From: Haliclystus octoradiatus
Lineage: Eukaryota > Cnidaria > Staurozoa > Stauromedusae > Haliclystidae
Assembly (NCBI GenBank): GCA_916610825.1
Contig: OU744453.1
Span: 12,171,826 to 12,235,825, forward strand
Direction of reading: 5' to 3'
DNA: 64,000 nt
Positions within the stretch are counted from its first letter, which is position 1, and each line of letters starts with the position of its first letter. The notes below the pieces were generated by a model that saw nothing but the letters and a program-made list of their open reading frames with translations, ran no database searches and was not told the DNA's origin. Made by a program: the position numbers and the translations under genes. Below are positions 23,201 through 34,800 of the stretch, piece after piece.

Positions 23201-25109
23201 AACTAATCGGCACGTTAAAGATAATATCATTTTTATGTTTATTGAAAGAGCAAAACAAACATTTGCCGCTCATTGCTGAAAACAGGACAGCTATTGAGCA
23301 CCGATTTGTAGACAAACAATAATTTGATTTGAAGACATTCACTGAAAAGAAGAATGTTGTTTTTCATGGTCTTTTGCTTGCGACCCAATCCGAAGAAAAC
23401 AGGCTCGCGACGACTACAGTGGGATGGGCATGTGATTCACAATTGATTTGTATACAGATCAGGAAAGACCACGAACAGTGCCTAGTGAAATTAGGATATA
23501 GGGTATATGTCAATATTGTTATTGTGATATTTACATTAAATTTGTCGTGGGAAATGAGAAAAAAACAGTCTTCCAAACCACGGGAAACGTAACACTTTTT
23601 AAATTGATCAAACAAAATCCGAAAATATTTCCATTCATAGTTTATTTCAGTAATTTACGAAAATACAACGATACGCAAATAATTGGAAATTGCAAACATT
23701 TACAGTCGCTATTCAACAGACATTTCATAGTATCACCCTCTTATCTTATCACTACGTCGATAAGTTTCGATAAGTTTAGTGTCCTAATGCTAGTCATTTT
23801 CATACGTAACATAAAATCTCGACCTTGTTGCTTATGTATCAAATATGGTAAAAAACACTTTTGGATTGTCATCTATTTAATTACAAACACACCAGTCATG
23901 CAGACGAATGGCACCTGTGATACAATCATGCTGCGATTAAATGCGGTTCTCGAAAGTGGAAAATTCTGCATTCATAACCCATAATTACCGATATTCCAAG
24001 TAAAATGACAAATCAGACCATCGTATATGGCGATAAAATATATGATAAGGAACTGCAGGACCTTATTGTCAAGAAATGCCGCCGAACGGAAATTAATTTA
24101 ATCTTGAAGCATGATCAGATAGATTTGCATGCAACGTTTTCAAATGTTTTGAAAAGAGATAGTGTCAAGACGTTTTACAAGAAACTTCTACTTCTATACT
24201 GAATAAATATTTAATAAGGTCCCAATTTGAGTCTAAGGTCAGGCATTGGGAGTTATAAAGGCGTATCTACAGCAATTTGATATTGAAATTGACCACATGG
24301 AAAAATGAAAAAAGTTTATTTTAGATGGAAATCAAAGCACAAAATATAAGTCAGGTTTTATAGCTTGAAACCAGAGCAGAAATTAATATTATAGCATGGA
24401 ATGAATGCAACAATCACCAATGACAGAACATATAAACAAACCTCTTTACTGAGGAATAGTGTTCAATCTAAGACCTAAGTCAATTTCGATTGTTTGGAAA
24501 TCATAGCTTAGACAATAATTGATCATGCCTGACTATAAAATTGACGCCAAATCGAGATGAAAATACACGACTCAAAGACAGATTATTATCAATCTCCATT
24601 AAGACTTTTATTCTATACTGCGACACAATAGTTACAGTTTTTCTCACTTCAGATAGGTTTATGTGGTGGGCAAACAACTGAACAATAGTACAGTATTGTG
24701 AACTCTTATAGAATAAAATGATGAATTTTTCTATCGGTTAAAATGCAGTGTGAATTATAAGATGTAAAATCCGTAAGCCAAAACTACAGTTGTAATAGCT
24801 CGTCAAATAGAATACAATTGACTCTGTGAGCTTTCTTCCTTGGTATCAGACAGTCATATATATAAAGGCATAGAAGCCAATATGATTGATGTTATCAGAC
24901 AATCACTTACCGGTTTTGCCTCTGGACTGCTTGAATTCCTCTAGTAGCTGAGTATAAATGAGTCCATGGGCTAACACAAAACCCGATGAACATAAGAAAA
25001 TACCAAACACTGAAAAGCATACAATCCAAGACCAACCACTATCCCTATGCTTAGAACATCCCCTCAGAAACCTTGAAACTTTTTGAGTATTAAATGGTGT
25101 ATATGACAT
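20240..25109 (-). CDS. Monocarboxylate-transporter-like MFS protein (SLC16 family)
   Basis: Complete gene, 460 codons in five exons: 25109-24911, 22926-22660, 22556-22234, 21061-20692, 20463-20240. All introns are GT-AG with agreeing phases. The protein should have 12 membrane spans in two halves and move monocarboxylates or related solutes across the plasma membrane, often with protons; the substrate cannot be read from sequence. The SLC16 signature before span 1 is present as DSGWSW (residues 23-28). The second signature, spanning the exon 2/3 joint, reads FYFVKYVSLATGMAASGSSL (family YF.KRR.LA.G.A..G). YGWRHLF follows, then a charged central loop (KEEKRQRTFK) and the second half (GVIVDATENYRMLFF). 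Intron 2 is only about 103 nt, with a strong TTTGTCTCTTCTAG acceptor. Intron 3 holds a Harbinger-like MITE. The short C-terminal tail ends KETCV. Length and motifs suggest a working gene. Confidence 0.93.
21223..22027. mobile_element. Harbinger-like MITE in the SLC16 gene, 805 bp
   Basis: The left end GGCAGTCTACAAACGTCGTG matches the reverse complement of the right end (GGCAGTCTTCAAACGTCGCG). Homology continues inward through CATGCGCCGTGCT. The element is flanked by TAA on both sides (21220-21222 and 22028-22030). A 3-bp TAA/TTA duplication fits the PIF/Harbinger superfamily. The open frame inside (21141-21698) runs across the left end and is not a transposase. It sits in the intron between exons 3 and 4. 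Confidence 0.8.
22927..24910 (-). other. Intron 1 of the SLC16-like gene
   Basis: About 2 kb, AT-rich. It contains chance open frames (23547-23984 and 24005-24202, plus strand) with no recognisable domains; I do not regard them as genes. Confidence 0.6.
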
Positions 25110-26528
25110 GATGACTGATTGGGAAGACCGTCAAACCGCAAATGTGCTCAGCTCTCTTCTGCCACTTCGTGATTTAGATCTGCGGGGGTCTACAGCCTTA
25201 TGGATTTGCACTATCATATGCTATCTAATTGTTCTTGTTTTGTTAAGCTTCCGGTAATTCTTTAGACACAATGATCAGTGCTGTGAGCACCATGCTGCGC
25301 GCGCACCTCTAGCACGCAACTAAACATTAATAAACACATACAATGTGCCCTACTGTGACTCTTGGAGCATCGTAAGTATATGCACTATAGATATAGATAT
25401 GTATATATCAGTCGCGTGATGTATATATGCTTATCAAATCTGTGTTTATAACAGAAAGTAATATATATAAACGGTTTTGCGTTTGTTATTATTAAACCTG
25501 TTTTTATTCAAATGTGTGAAACCCTGAAAACTGAAAGAAATCAATTGAAGTCAGCTGACTTGCCAATGTCCTTTTCTTTTGTCTCGACATATTGTTGAGT
25601 CCAAAGCGATTAAACATTGTTTTGCATTTTCCGCGTGAAGGAATTTAGAACAGTGGAACACATGTTTGCGCATGGTCAGAGTCTGTACTTGTTCCCTTCC
25701 AATCTATTCAATTTGTATTTTTCTGTCATCTGAATACCATCATTTTGATGAGACGTATAAGCTGCTGCGCATATCTGCAATCACTGTCTAACCTAAATCT
25801 ACCAACTGTCGTTTCTTTTCTTGGAGCCTTACCTAATGGATTCATATACGAACACATGTTTTTGAATTAATGTATCAAAACACGTCAAAGTAGCAGGGTG
25901 GTCGTGCTGTTATGCCCATTCAACGACCTTTTACCTCACCGGATAGACCACGGTCTGGGTCTGACCAGATACGGTATATGCTATCCTTCAAAAACAAAGG
26001 GCGGACACACATGTGACCGGTCACGTGTTATTATGTTTACAGACCATAGCTGAGTATGGACGGACACCAGTCGGATGGGTTTCCCCAGAGCCTAGACTCA
26101 AACTCAGTTTTGTCGATTCGTGAATTTACGAAATTAAAAATTTGATACGTTTTATGATTATTAATTAATCTGTGATGCAAGGACTTAAACAATAATTTTA
26201 AACAAATGCTGTAGAATATTGGTGTTACTTGCAAACAAGCGTGTTTCCATTATAATTATATATATAAACAATTACATTTGCATTTATGTTATGGATGTCT
26301 GTTATGTCACCCAGCTCTGATGTCACCTAAATCCATGGTTACTCGTTTGACAAATAAGGTACCTGTAGAAGATTCATAAGATTTAGTTAAGATTTATAAA
26401 GTTGAACAACATTGAACAATGAAAAAAATTCAAAACAAGTTCTTATAACACATGATATTTAATACCTATCCATTGTCTGGCACCTGTTACACCCTCTAAA
26501 ATAAAAATAGTCTATAGTGACTCATTTA
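25110..26528. other. Upstream region of the SLC16-like gene
   Basis: Intergenic. Contains AT dinucleotide-rich simple sequence (about 25380-25430 and 26252-26270). The promoter is presumably here, but no specific element is clear. Confidence 0.4.
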
Positions 26529-26530
26529 TA

Positions 26531-26532
<2 letters not shown>

Positions 26533-26590
<58 letters not shown>

Positions 26591-26597
26591 AAACAAC
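26533..26597. repeat. (CAA)n microsatellite
   Basis: About 20 consecutive CAA/ACA triplets with interruptions at the right end. Confidence 0.95.
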
Positions 26598-26911
26598 AGC
26601 AAATAATAATATGTGCTAGTATTCTTATCGAGCATGATTTAGTTATTAGATTACCGTCTGAAGATCGCAATTCGAGTAAAACTGAAAAAAGGCTTTGACT
26701 TATTTTTGTCTCTTATAATACTTGTTATAATAATTAGATAATACTGGCCTTTTTACAACTTACGCAGTGCCAAGTGAACCAAGAATATTAAAGGAGGTAT
26801 AATTGCCTTAATCTCAAATCTTGTACAATGAAAACAAACCTGATTGCCCGCTGATTGCTTACAACAATTATTCAACAAGAAACGTTATACATTATTCACT
26901 GTATTTCACAT

Positions 26912-26995
26912 GTCAGGATGGCCGAGCGGTCTAAGGCGCTGCGTTCAGGTCGCAGTCTACATTTGTAGGCGTGGGTTCGAATCCCACTTCTGACA
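26912..26995 (+). tRNA. tRNA-Leu (anticodon CAG)
   Basis: 84 nt with a full class II cloverleaf. The acceptor stem GTCAGGA pairs with TTCTGAC. D-arm region GGCCGAGCGGTCTAAGGC. Anticodon stem CTGCG/CGCAG around loop TTCAGGT (anticodon at 26946-26948). A long variable arm (TCTACATTTGTAGGC) is typical of Leu. T-arm GTGGGTTCGAATCCCAC. No intron. Internal A box (TGGCCGAGCGG) and B box (GGTTCGAATCC) are intact and a T5 run follows at 27000-27004 as the Pol III terminator. It looks functional and reads CUG codons. Confidence 0.97.
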
Positions 26996-26999
26996 TTAC

Positions 27000-27004
27000 T
27001 TTTT
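27000..27004 (+). terminator. Pol III T-run terminator of tRNA-Leu
   Basis: TTTTT starting 5 nt after the discriminator base. Confidence 0.8.
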
Positions 27005-27408
27005 AGAATCACTTCTTATATTTTTCCCTTTCCTTTTTGAATTCATCCATTATGCTGTAGCTTGGTTTGATTTCTTTGATTTTCCTGACAAAGAACGGAG
27101 TCTGCAGGAATAAATCTGTCACAATTCAAGAAAATATTTGGTTCAACTTGGTTTTGAGAAATTGGAATGAGGGGGCACAGGATAAGCTGTCGTCATCAAA
27201 CCGAGGTAGAAACAGGTCAGTATTGTTTACGCCATTTTTGGGCCACCGTTGTTTTACCTCTTTCGCTTTCTTTTTTGTTGAAATAAAAACAATTTCGTCA
27301 TTTACGAAGCATTGCATACTGTAAATAAGCATATTTTAAGCCTTCATTTGTCACTGGCGGTGTTATTATAACTTGTTTTTATTGTTTATGCATTGAAGAA
27401 GAAGAATT

Positions 27409-27762
27409 ATGGAGAGTGACGAAAGTGAGATAAAGGAATACCACGAAGAAATGGCGACAAAAAATGATGGCTCGCCAAAGCAGATCCATCACATGGTTGG
27501 AGATGCACTGTCTGGCGGATTTAAAAAAGCTGAAGGAGCGCTAGATGTCGCATGGAGTTCTATTCCTCTGCCAGAGCTTCTCCCTGACGCTGAAAAGCTA
27601 AATGATATGGTCGAGTCGATTACTATTGCTGGTTACAGCTTAACTGCCTTTGGTGTCATTGGTGCAACTTATTTTGCATTAAGAACAAGACGAGAGGTGA
27701 AGCGATGGTTTATAAGTAGAAAGATAAGACAGACTTTTTCCAAAGAAGCAACTAAAAAATGA
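27409..27762 (+). CDS. Small single-pass membrane protein, function unknown
   Basis: A 117-codon open frame from ATG 27409 to TGA. I do not recognise the family. An acidic, soluble N-terminal part (MESDESEIKEYHEEMATK) is followed by a segment with amphipathic character (ALSGGFKKAEGALDVAWSSI). Then comes one hydrophobic span near residues 72-92 (AGYSLTAFGVIGATYFAL) and a strongly basic C-terminal tail (RTRREVKRWFISRKIRQTF). One span close to the C-terminus with basic flanks would fit a tail-anchored protein, for example in the mitochondrial outer membrane; that is inference only. An ATTAAA lies about 40 nt after the stop. It may be the coding exon of a gene with an upstream 5' UTR exon (a possible donor AACAG/GTCAGT is at 27215). 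Codon use looks coding, unlike nearby chance frames. Confidence 0.6.
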   Translation: MESDESEIKEYHEEMATKNDGSPKQIHHMVGDALSGGFKKAEGALDVAWSSIPLPELLPDAEKLNDMVESITIAGYSLTAFGVIGATYFALRTRREVKRWFISRKIRQTFSKEATKK

Positions 27763-27802
27763 CAGTTTTTTCTTCATAGGAGACTTTTCTATTGGATAAT
27801 TA

Positions 27803-27808
27803 TTAAAT
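27803..27808 (+). promoter_or_regulatory. Possible poly-A signal (ATTAAA)
   Basis: ATTAAA about 40 nt downstream of the small membrane protein stop codon. Confidence 0.4.
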
Positions 27809-28869
27809 GTTTATCCCTTGTATTATATTCTATTTATGATCTAGTTATGTTGAAATGGACTTGTTTTATGTCAAATATGAGAAGATATATAGGCCATTCC
27901 TGTATTTATTATTTTGTTAATTAATTCTCGCAAGAACTCTCGAATTGCCCACTGTCTAATTTAATATCATTCCCTCGTCGAGTCTTCTGTTTCTTGACAT
28001 CTAATTTGTACATAAATGCTGCTGCTAAACGATAAATGTTTTATCACAGATCAATCTGTCTGGGAATGGGACGATTCCCGATGATACTGACATCATATTC
28101 TAGAGTGGAATTGAAACTGTTTATGAATCTGATTAAAGGTGGGACTCCGGAAGCAACTTAGGGCGAGCATTGAGTAGCATTTCCCAAAAAATGTTCCTCC
28201 TTGAGCTCTGAAAAATTGATACGTCACCATGGTGCAACCAGAGTTCAACAGCTTTATCAAGGCACTGGTGTCATATTTATTTTATTACCGATTATAAAAT
28301 CCCAATTTTTTACCAATACATTTGATAAAATAAGAAAAATAAGGGTAGCCTGGATTATCAATAACTAATGTACAGTATGTTACCATGTACATTATAACGT
28401 TTCTAGGATGCACTTATTGTTCCCACTCACTATTAATGTTAGTAAAATCACTAGCGTTGTACAATAACGTTTAAATAATCTATTGACCTTATGACCCTAT
28501 AGAACATATATTACAAATCAAAGTCTCTGAAAATATAAAACATTTCATTCATTAAAGTTGTTCAGCTTTGCTTATTCAACAAAGTTTTAGTTTTCATCAA
28601 TATCTCCAACTTGGAATATTTTCTAATGTATCTCAGCTGTTTTCTTTTGAATACAAAACATTAAGTTCCTCTTATCTATCACTATAAATATCTGCTAACC
28701 CATTTAATTTCAATGTTGTTTTCAAAATGTTTGTTTATTTTGTCCAAATAGTTAATCTTTTGTCCGGATTAACATCTAGATAAATACTACAGACCAAAAC
28801 AGTTAAGCCGTTATTCTCTGAGCACATCAATAAGCTAGGTCATCTAACGGTTGCTTGGAGACAGTGATC
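27809..28869. other. Intergenic region before the astacin gene
   Basis: AT-rich, no gene or clear repeat. The astacin promoter should lie at its right end, but no firm TATA element is assigned. Confidence 0.4.
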
Positions 28870-31800
28870 ATGGCCCAACTTAGGAATTACTTTTTATGTT
28901 TTTTGTTTATGTGTCTGTTTGTTCATTATGGAACAACGCTTGGTAAGATTTAAGCTGTGATATAATCTCTTGAAAATTAATCATAAATAAATTCAATAAC
29001 CTAGTACCTTCATTACAGTGGCATCATGTTAGATAAGTATAAACATATGTATAAAGGACATATTAGTAGTAGTTGGATCTTTGTCATCTTTATTGAATTA
29101 TGAATTATGATATTGTTCCATAAGCATCTTGAAAAATCGTTTTAATAAAATTTATTGTTATCGATTTTTTATTAATTTTCTTTTCAAATTCTTTTCAGAT
29201 CTATTTGAAGGTGATATTGTTATGACGGACACAGTCAAACGCATTGTCTCTGGTGCCAGTGGATATGATGCTAAAGTAACAGGGCATTGGCCTAATGGGA
29301 TTGTTCCGTATACTTTCGATAGATATTTCGGTGAGTAGCTAAAGATTATTGGATTATTCATTGTCTATGACATATTCGTATAACTATTCATCTTAGATGA
29401 TCCCGACGCCAGATTACATGATCATCAAACACCACAAAGCTTTAGCTTAAGCTGCTAAATCTACGTTAGGGTACGGATAGAATATATCAATACGTGATAT
29501 AACCGCCCTTGCTCTTTCCATTTGTGCTCAGGCAATGAATTTGATATTCAAAAGTTATAGATGCTATTATACGAATTGTGGGTTTTACGCATACTTCTAC
29601 TCAATACCATCGGTTTACTTGAGCCTGTTGACTATTTCGCATCATCGGATGGGCTGCTTTTTAACAAAAGTCCAAATAATTATGTATACAGTGTAGCACC
29701 GTTAATGGTATTACTTTATATTATCACTTACTGCTTCATAATTTCAGAAACGGTTTCTATTAAACGTAAATATTTCACCCCAGATAATGCGCACATGCAG
29801 CCGCTTAATATCATGACTTTTTTATAGCGCATCAGTTTTCTAACATAGCACTGAAATAAAATTATTAGCTTTTATTATATGTTTGACGCTTGCATATATA
29901 TAGTAGAATCTTCCTCGAAGTATAAGATTTACCGTCCTTCCAGTCCTTGCAGAGATTAACGGATATATCTCAAATTTTATCTGATCTTTCTGTCCTCCAT
30001 TACATAAATCCATGAAATTGTGCTAACAGTGATGAAACAGTCCACGGTTATTCATAGATTCTCAAATGGTGTAGCTATATAGAATAAAATATGATATACT
30101 CATTAAGACCTATCTATATAAGATATATGTAGAAAGAGAAACTCGATTAACATTCATTCTAATGTTTTTTTCATCTCGTATAGACCCAGCACGTAGAGGC
30201 TTAGTTGCAAAGGCTATCGCTGATTACAACCAAAGAACATGTATTAGATTCGTTCCAAGAACAAACGAAAGAAATTATGTTCGTTTTATTGTAGGATCAG
30301 GGTAAGAAAACTAACGTTCTGTTCCTGTTTGATTTGGTTCACGTATAGATAAAGAGATCATATATGACATACGTCCAAGTACTCACAAGTTATTCACCAG
30401 AGGTGATCAGAGCGAATGATGCAGGAATGTCTTAGTCGTACATGTCTCACTCTAATAACAAAACGTGTAAATGCAAGCCGGAATGCAAGCCTTCATGTGT
30501 AAACGTAAAAATAAAGTTTACACCTTAAATCTATTGCATTTACACGTTTTGTTTTTAGAGTGTGTCATTTACTTTTACTACTATGCTTGCAATGACATCG
30601 TTATGTTATATCTTATTTATAAATGAAACAAGATTAGTCAAGTTTTACCGTGACTCTGAGTTTCGCGCTTATGCGCTCTTCAGAAGCGCGAAACTCAGAG
30701 TCACGGTAAAACTTGACTAATCTTTGTTTTATTTATACATAGCTCTACTTATCTGTATCGAGCACTCTCTTAAATGGTTTGCATATTATTCTTATTCTTA
30801 TTATAATTAATACAGTACAAATATTCTATCTGTTATATCTTAGATATCTATGACTAGAAAAAAGGCTGCCTCCTGCAGCTTTTTTCTAGCTCCTGCGGAG
30901 GGCCTTTTAGGCTTCCGTCCCAATGTTTACTGTTGATAAGTAAGTTGTAAGTTTGAATGTTTACAGTTGGCAGAATGCAGTTTGTTTGTTCTAGTGTGGA
31001 TTCCAGAATCAAATAGATTCGGGTGAAGTAAGACGTCATTTTTTATAGTAACATAAAAGATATAATATGGATTGATTACAATTTGAGCATTTTATAAATT
31101 TTCAAAAACGTTAAACGATTTCAGCTAATTTATACATTAGGCCTATTATGCTAAAAAACCATGATACTATTAAAATTATTACAGTATATATTATTGTCAC
31201 ATCGATAATGATCTCTTTTTGGGTAAGTTTTTAATTGGGTAATTTGTGATGGAGTTAGTGATCAATGTCCAGTACAACTATCCAGAAACTTTAAATTGGA
31301 CATTTTGTCAACTTAAACTGTTTTTTTTTACTGAAATTAAAGTGCTCAAATCTAGTATTCATAATATAGTACTCATCTAAAATATGTGAGATAAGAATGA
31401 ATGTTGAAACACAGCTATCAATGTCATTAGTACAGTATCCACAGGATCAAATAATTTCTAAAACAGGATGCTGTATTTTAATATTTTACACATTCTTTTT
31501 GAAATAGACAATATGATTTTCTTTGTTGGTATACACTTAGATAATGTATAATTGATAGGCAGATGGTATTTGGGGAATCTGAATAATAAAATTTAACTGA
31601 CAATGAAACAGTAGGCTTCGCTCTGTCTGAATAGCTGTGGCTTTGATCTTTTCCAGAAAAGTCGATGTTTCACTTCAACTCCAAATTCAGTTGAAGTTTC
31701 AAAACTAAATATAGCCTCTGTTCAGACCATGAAAGAGAGCTTTCAAATGATGTATGATGCTCAGGATTTCTTATTTTGTTTGAGATTAGGGCATACAAAG

Positions 31801-34800
31801 TTTTGAAGGTCATTTTTATAAAGTAGTAGAGATTAATCAAGGAACATTCTCTGAGATAGAGAGAACCAGAATTTCTGATCCGATCGTACATATTTTCAAA
31901 TCTAAGGTCGATGCAACCGGCCCTGTCTTCGTTAAATAGAATCGGATTGTAAGGAACTAAGGCGTATAGCTACGCCTTGGCAATCAAGGGATATAGGCCA
32001 TGAAGTAAGAATGCCTTCCGTAGAGCGATATACTGTCTGTTTATGAGCATATTTATCACTATGCACTGAACGCCCCCGAGGCAATCTTTTTACTTTTCGT
32101 AAGTCTCATGCTAAGCTTCCTAAATAGTTTGACGGTGGAGTGCCGCTTGCATACTAAAGTTCTGAAATGAAGTAAAATAGAGCCTGCAGATAGAATAGAC
32201 ATACATACTTATGTGACAATTGCTATCATCATTTGGTCTGATGTCTTCATAGTTTCTTTTCCAGCAACAAAATATATTTTTATGAGACAAAAAATATTAA
32301 AACCAAAACAGGAGCCATAGTTCCTGTTCCCAAGGAGTAGTGCCGTCGCAGATAGGTTTTTCTGATGATTTATTTGTGCTATCTGACTAGGCTCCCTTAC
32401 CGCTTGAAATCGTAGATATACCCTGTAAATGAGTTCATCTTGGTTTTATATGACTGGGACCCTGAATAAAAATTAGAATATCAAGAATAACGGGACTCTC
32501 TTATTTTCAGCTGCTATTCCAATGTTGGTGTAGAAGGGGGTCATCAAGATATCTCTATTGGCAACGGATGTACATCACATGGTACAATTATTCATGAGAT
32601 GATGCATGCCATTGGTTTCTTCCACGAACAATCACGTCACGATAGAGATAACTACATCAACATACACTGGCAGAATATACCAAAGAGTAAGTGTGATTGC
32701 AGATATAGGCTAAGTAGAAATATACTGACAGCTTATATAGACTGTTTCTGCTTGATGTTGCATGCGTATAGGCTATTGAAAGTATTAATAATTGTGAATG
32801 GAATTTATTTGGAATAAATTATGCCTGACAAGCACGAAACTTTGAATCACTGCTAGATTGATCTTACTTACCTATATAACTTTTGATTCATTTTGGCATA
32901 TACAATATGTGTGTTGATGCTGTTTTCTTTCACATTTAATAAGACATGTCAGATTCAAATTAATTCACTGAAATATCAAATTTTTTGGAAATTGAAAATT
33001 CAAGAAGATTGAATGACATTTAAACATCCTTGTTCTCTCTGTATAAATTACCATCGACTTTTATATGCAAATAAAATTTGATATATATATATGCATGTTA
33101 ACTTTAATCTGCTCCTTGTCAAAACGTATTCGTCATATTGTAACAGCATCGTCACAACACGCAAATTCCTCATTGATTCTTTCTAGAAGCTTACCTTTTT
33201 ACTTATTTCATAAACAGTTTATATTTAGTTAGGCTTTTCAGGGGTTGTGAAAGATTTTTTCAGGTGAGGGTGCCCTCAGGCCCTGGGGGGTAACTTCCAC
33301 ACTTGTAAAAGTTGACGTTCAAAAACTAAAGGGTACGTTTTACAAAATTCAGAAAAAACTGTTTCTTCAGAAAATATTTTTAGCTTAGTCTAATTTTTTT
33401 AAGCACAATTTATTTTTTGCATAGATTTTTTTCTCATCAGTGTTTAGGGGTTGTATGTCCTTTCTAAAAAAATACTTAGAGTATCTTCTTCAAGGTCTGA
33501 AACATTTTTATGGTCATCCTAACAGAAAAACCCGTTGAAGCACAATGAAAGTTACCTCATCGGGTCGTCATGTCATTCTCAAAATAATACCGTTTTACAA
33601 ATCACTGTTTAATATACTCAAAAGTGTGGATGTCTAAAACCGGGAAACCCGCGGCTCCACAGCCCCTGAGGTTGTCACAAAGAGAGAGATCCTGAAAATA
33701 TGCTCCCCGGAAAGCCAGCAAAAAGATTTTGAAATATTAACAAATTTTCTTATTCAAAATTACGGTTTTTGGATTTCATATTTTCTAAATTTTAAATGCA
33801 TGATGTCATCATACTCCGCCGAAGTAAGTAAAATCTCAGAAAATTTTGCACCATTTTAAATCCAATTCCGCTAAAGTTTTCAAGCTCAAACCTTTGTGAC
33901 ACCTTGGCTGTATCTAGGTGTGGATCTTATAGTATTATCCAAGGGTATTATCCTCTCATTTGGACCGCAGCAAAATTCTCCGTAGTGTTCTACAATTAAA
34001 GATCCAGAAGTTTAGTAAAAGTTAAATTGTCGAGTTTGAAACTACTACTGTTACTTAATTGTAATTATTGTTTTATTTTTGGTTGATATTTGAATCTTTC
34101 GAGTAGCAAATTTAAATAGTATTGAGCACAAGAAAGTTGAAAATGACAGAAAAACACAATACGAATAAGATATTTATATAGCTTCCAAGTACCATTTATT
34201 TTATTATTCTATCGCAAGTAGCACTAATATGTTGAATGTTAGCATTTCCATTGATTTGTATAATTCATTTTTATTTCAGAGAATCAACACAACTTTCAAT
34301 TCTACCGTGCCAATGAAGCAACATATCACGGTGAACCATATGACTTTGCTAGTGTCATGCATTATGATAACTATGCGTTCAGTAACAATGGTCGTCAAAC
34401 TATCACAGTGAAGAATGATCCTACTCGAGCAATCGGTCAAAGGGTTGGATTCAGTGCTATTGACTTGCGTCAAATTAATAAAATGTACAAATGCCAAGGA
34501 GATGTTGTCAAACCACCTCCAAAGCCTGGTATGATACGATAATAGTCGTTAAAAAAATAATTTTAAAGGAATGGAATAGTTTCATAGAGTTTTTGAACTC
34601 TGTTGATATTCTACAAATCTTATTCGTAACTCATGGGTTGTTAAATTGGGTCAATGGTTTTTAACTATAAGGAAAGCTCTTTTAACAGGGAGTAGGATCG
34701 ATGGACAGTTTCTCCCAAATCAGGACAATCTATGGGGCATGCAATGTTTCCCTGCTACTTTTTGATTGTTGATTTGAGGTTGATATATCATCTAAAAACA

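Noticed and set aside
23547-23984. 145-codon plus-strand frame in SLC16 intron 1
   Set aside because: Antisense intronic frame with no domain; likely chance.
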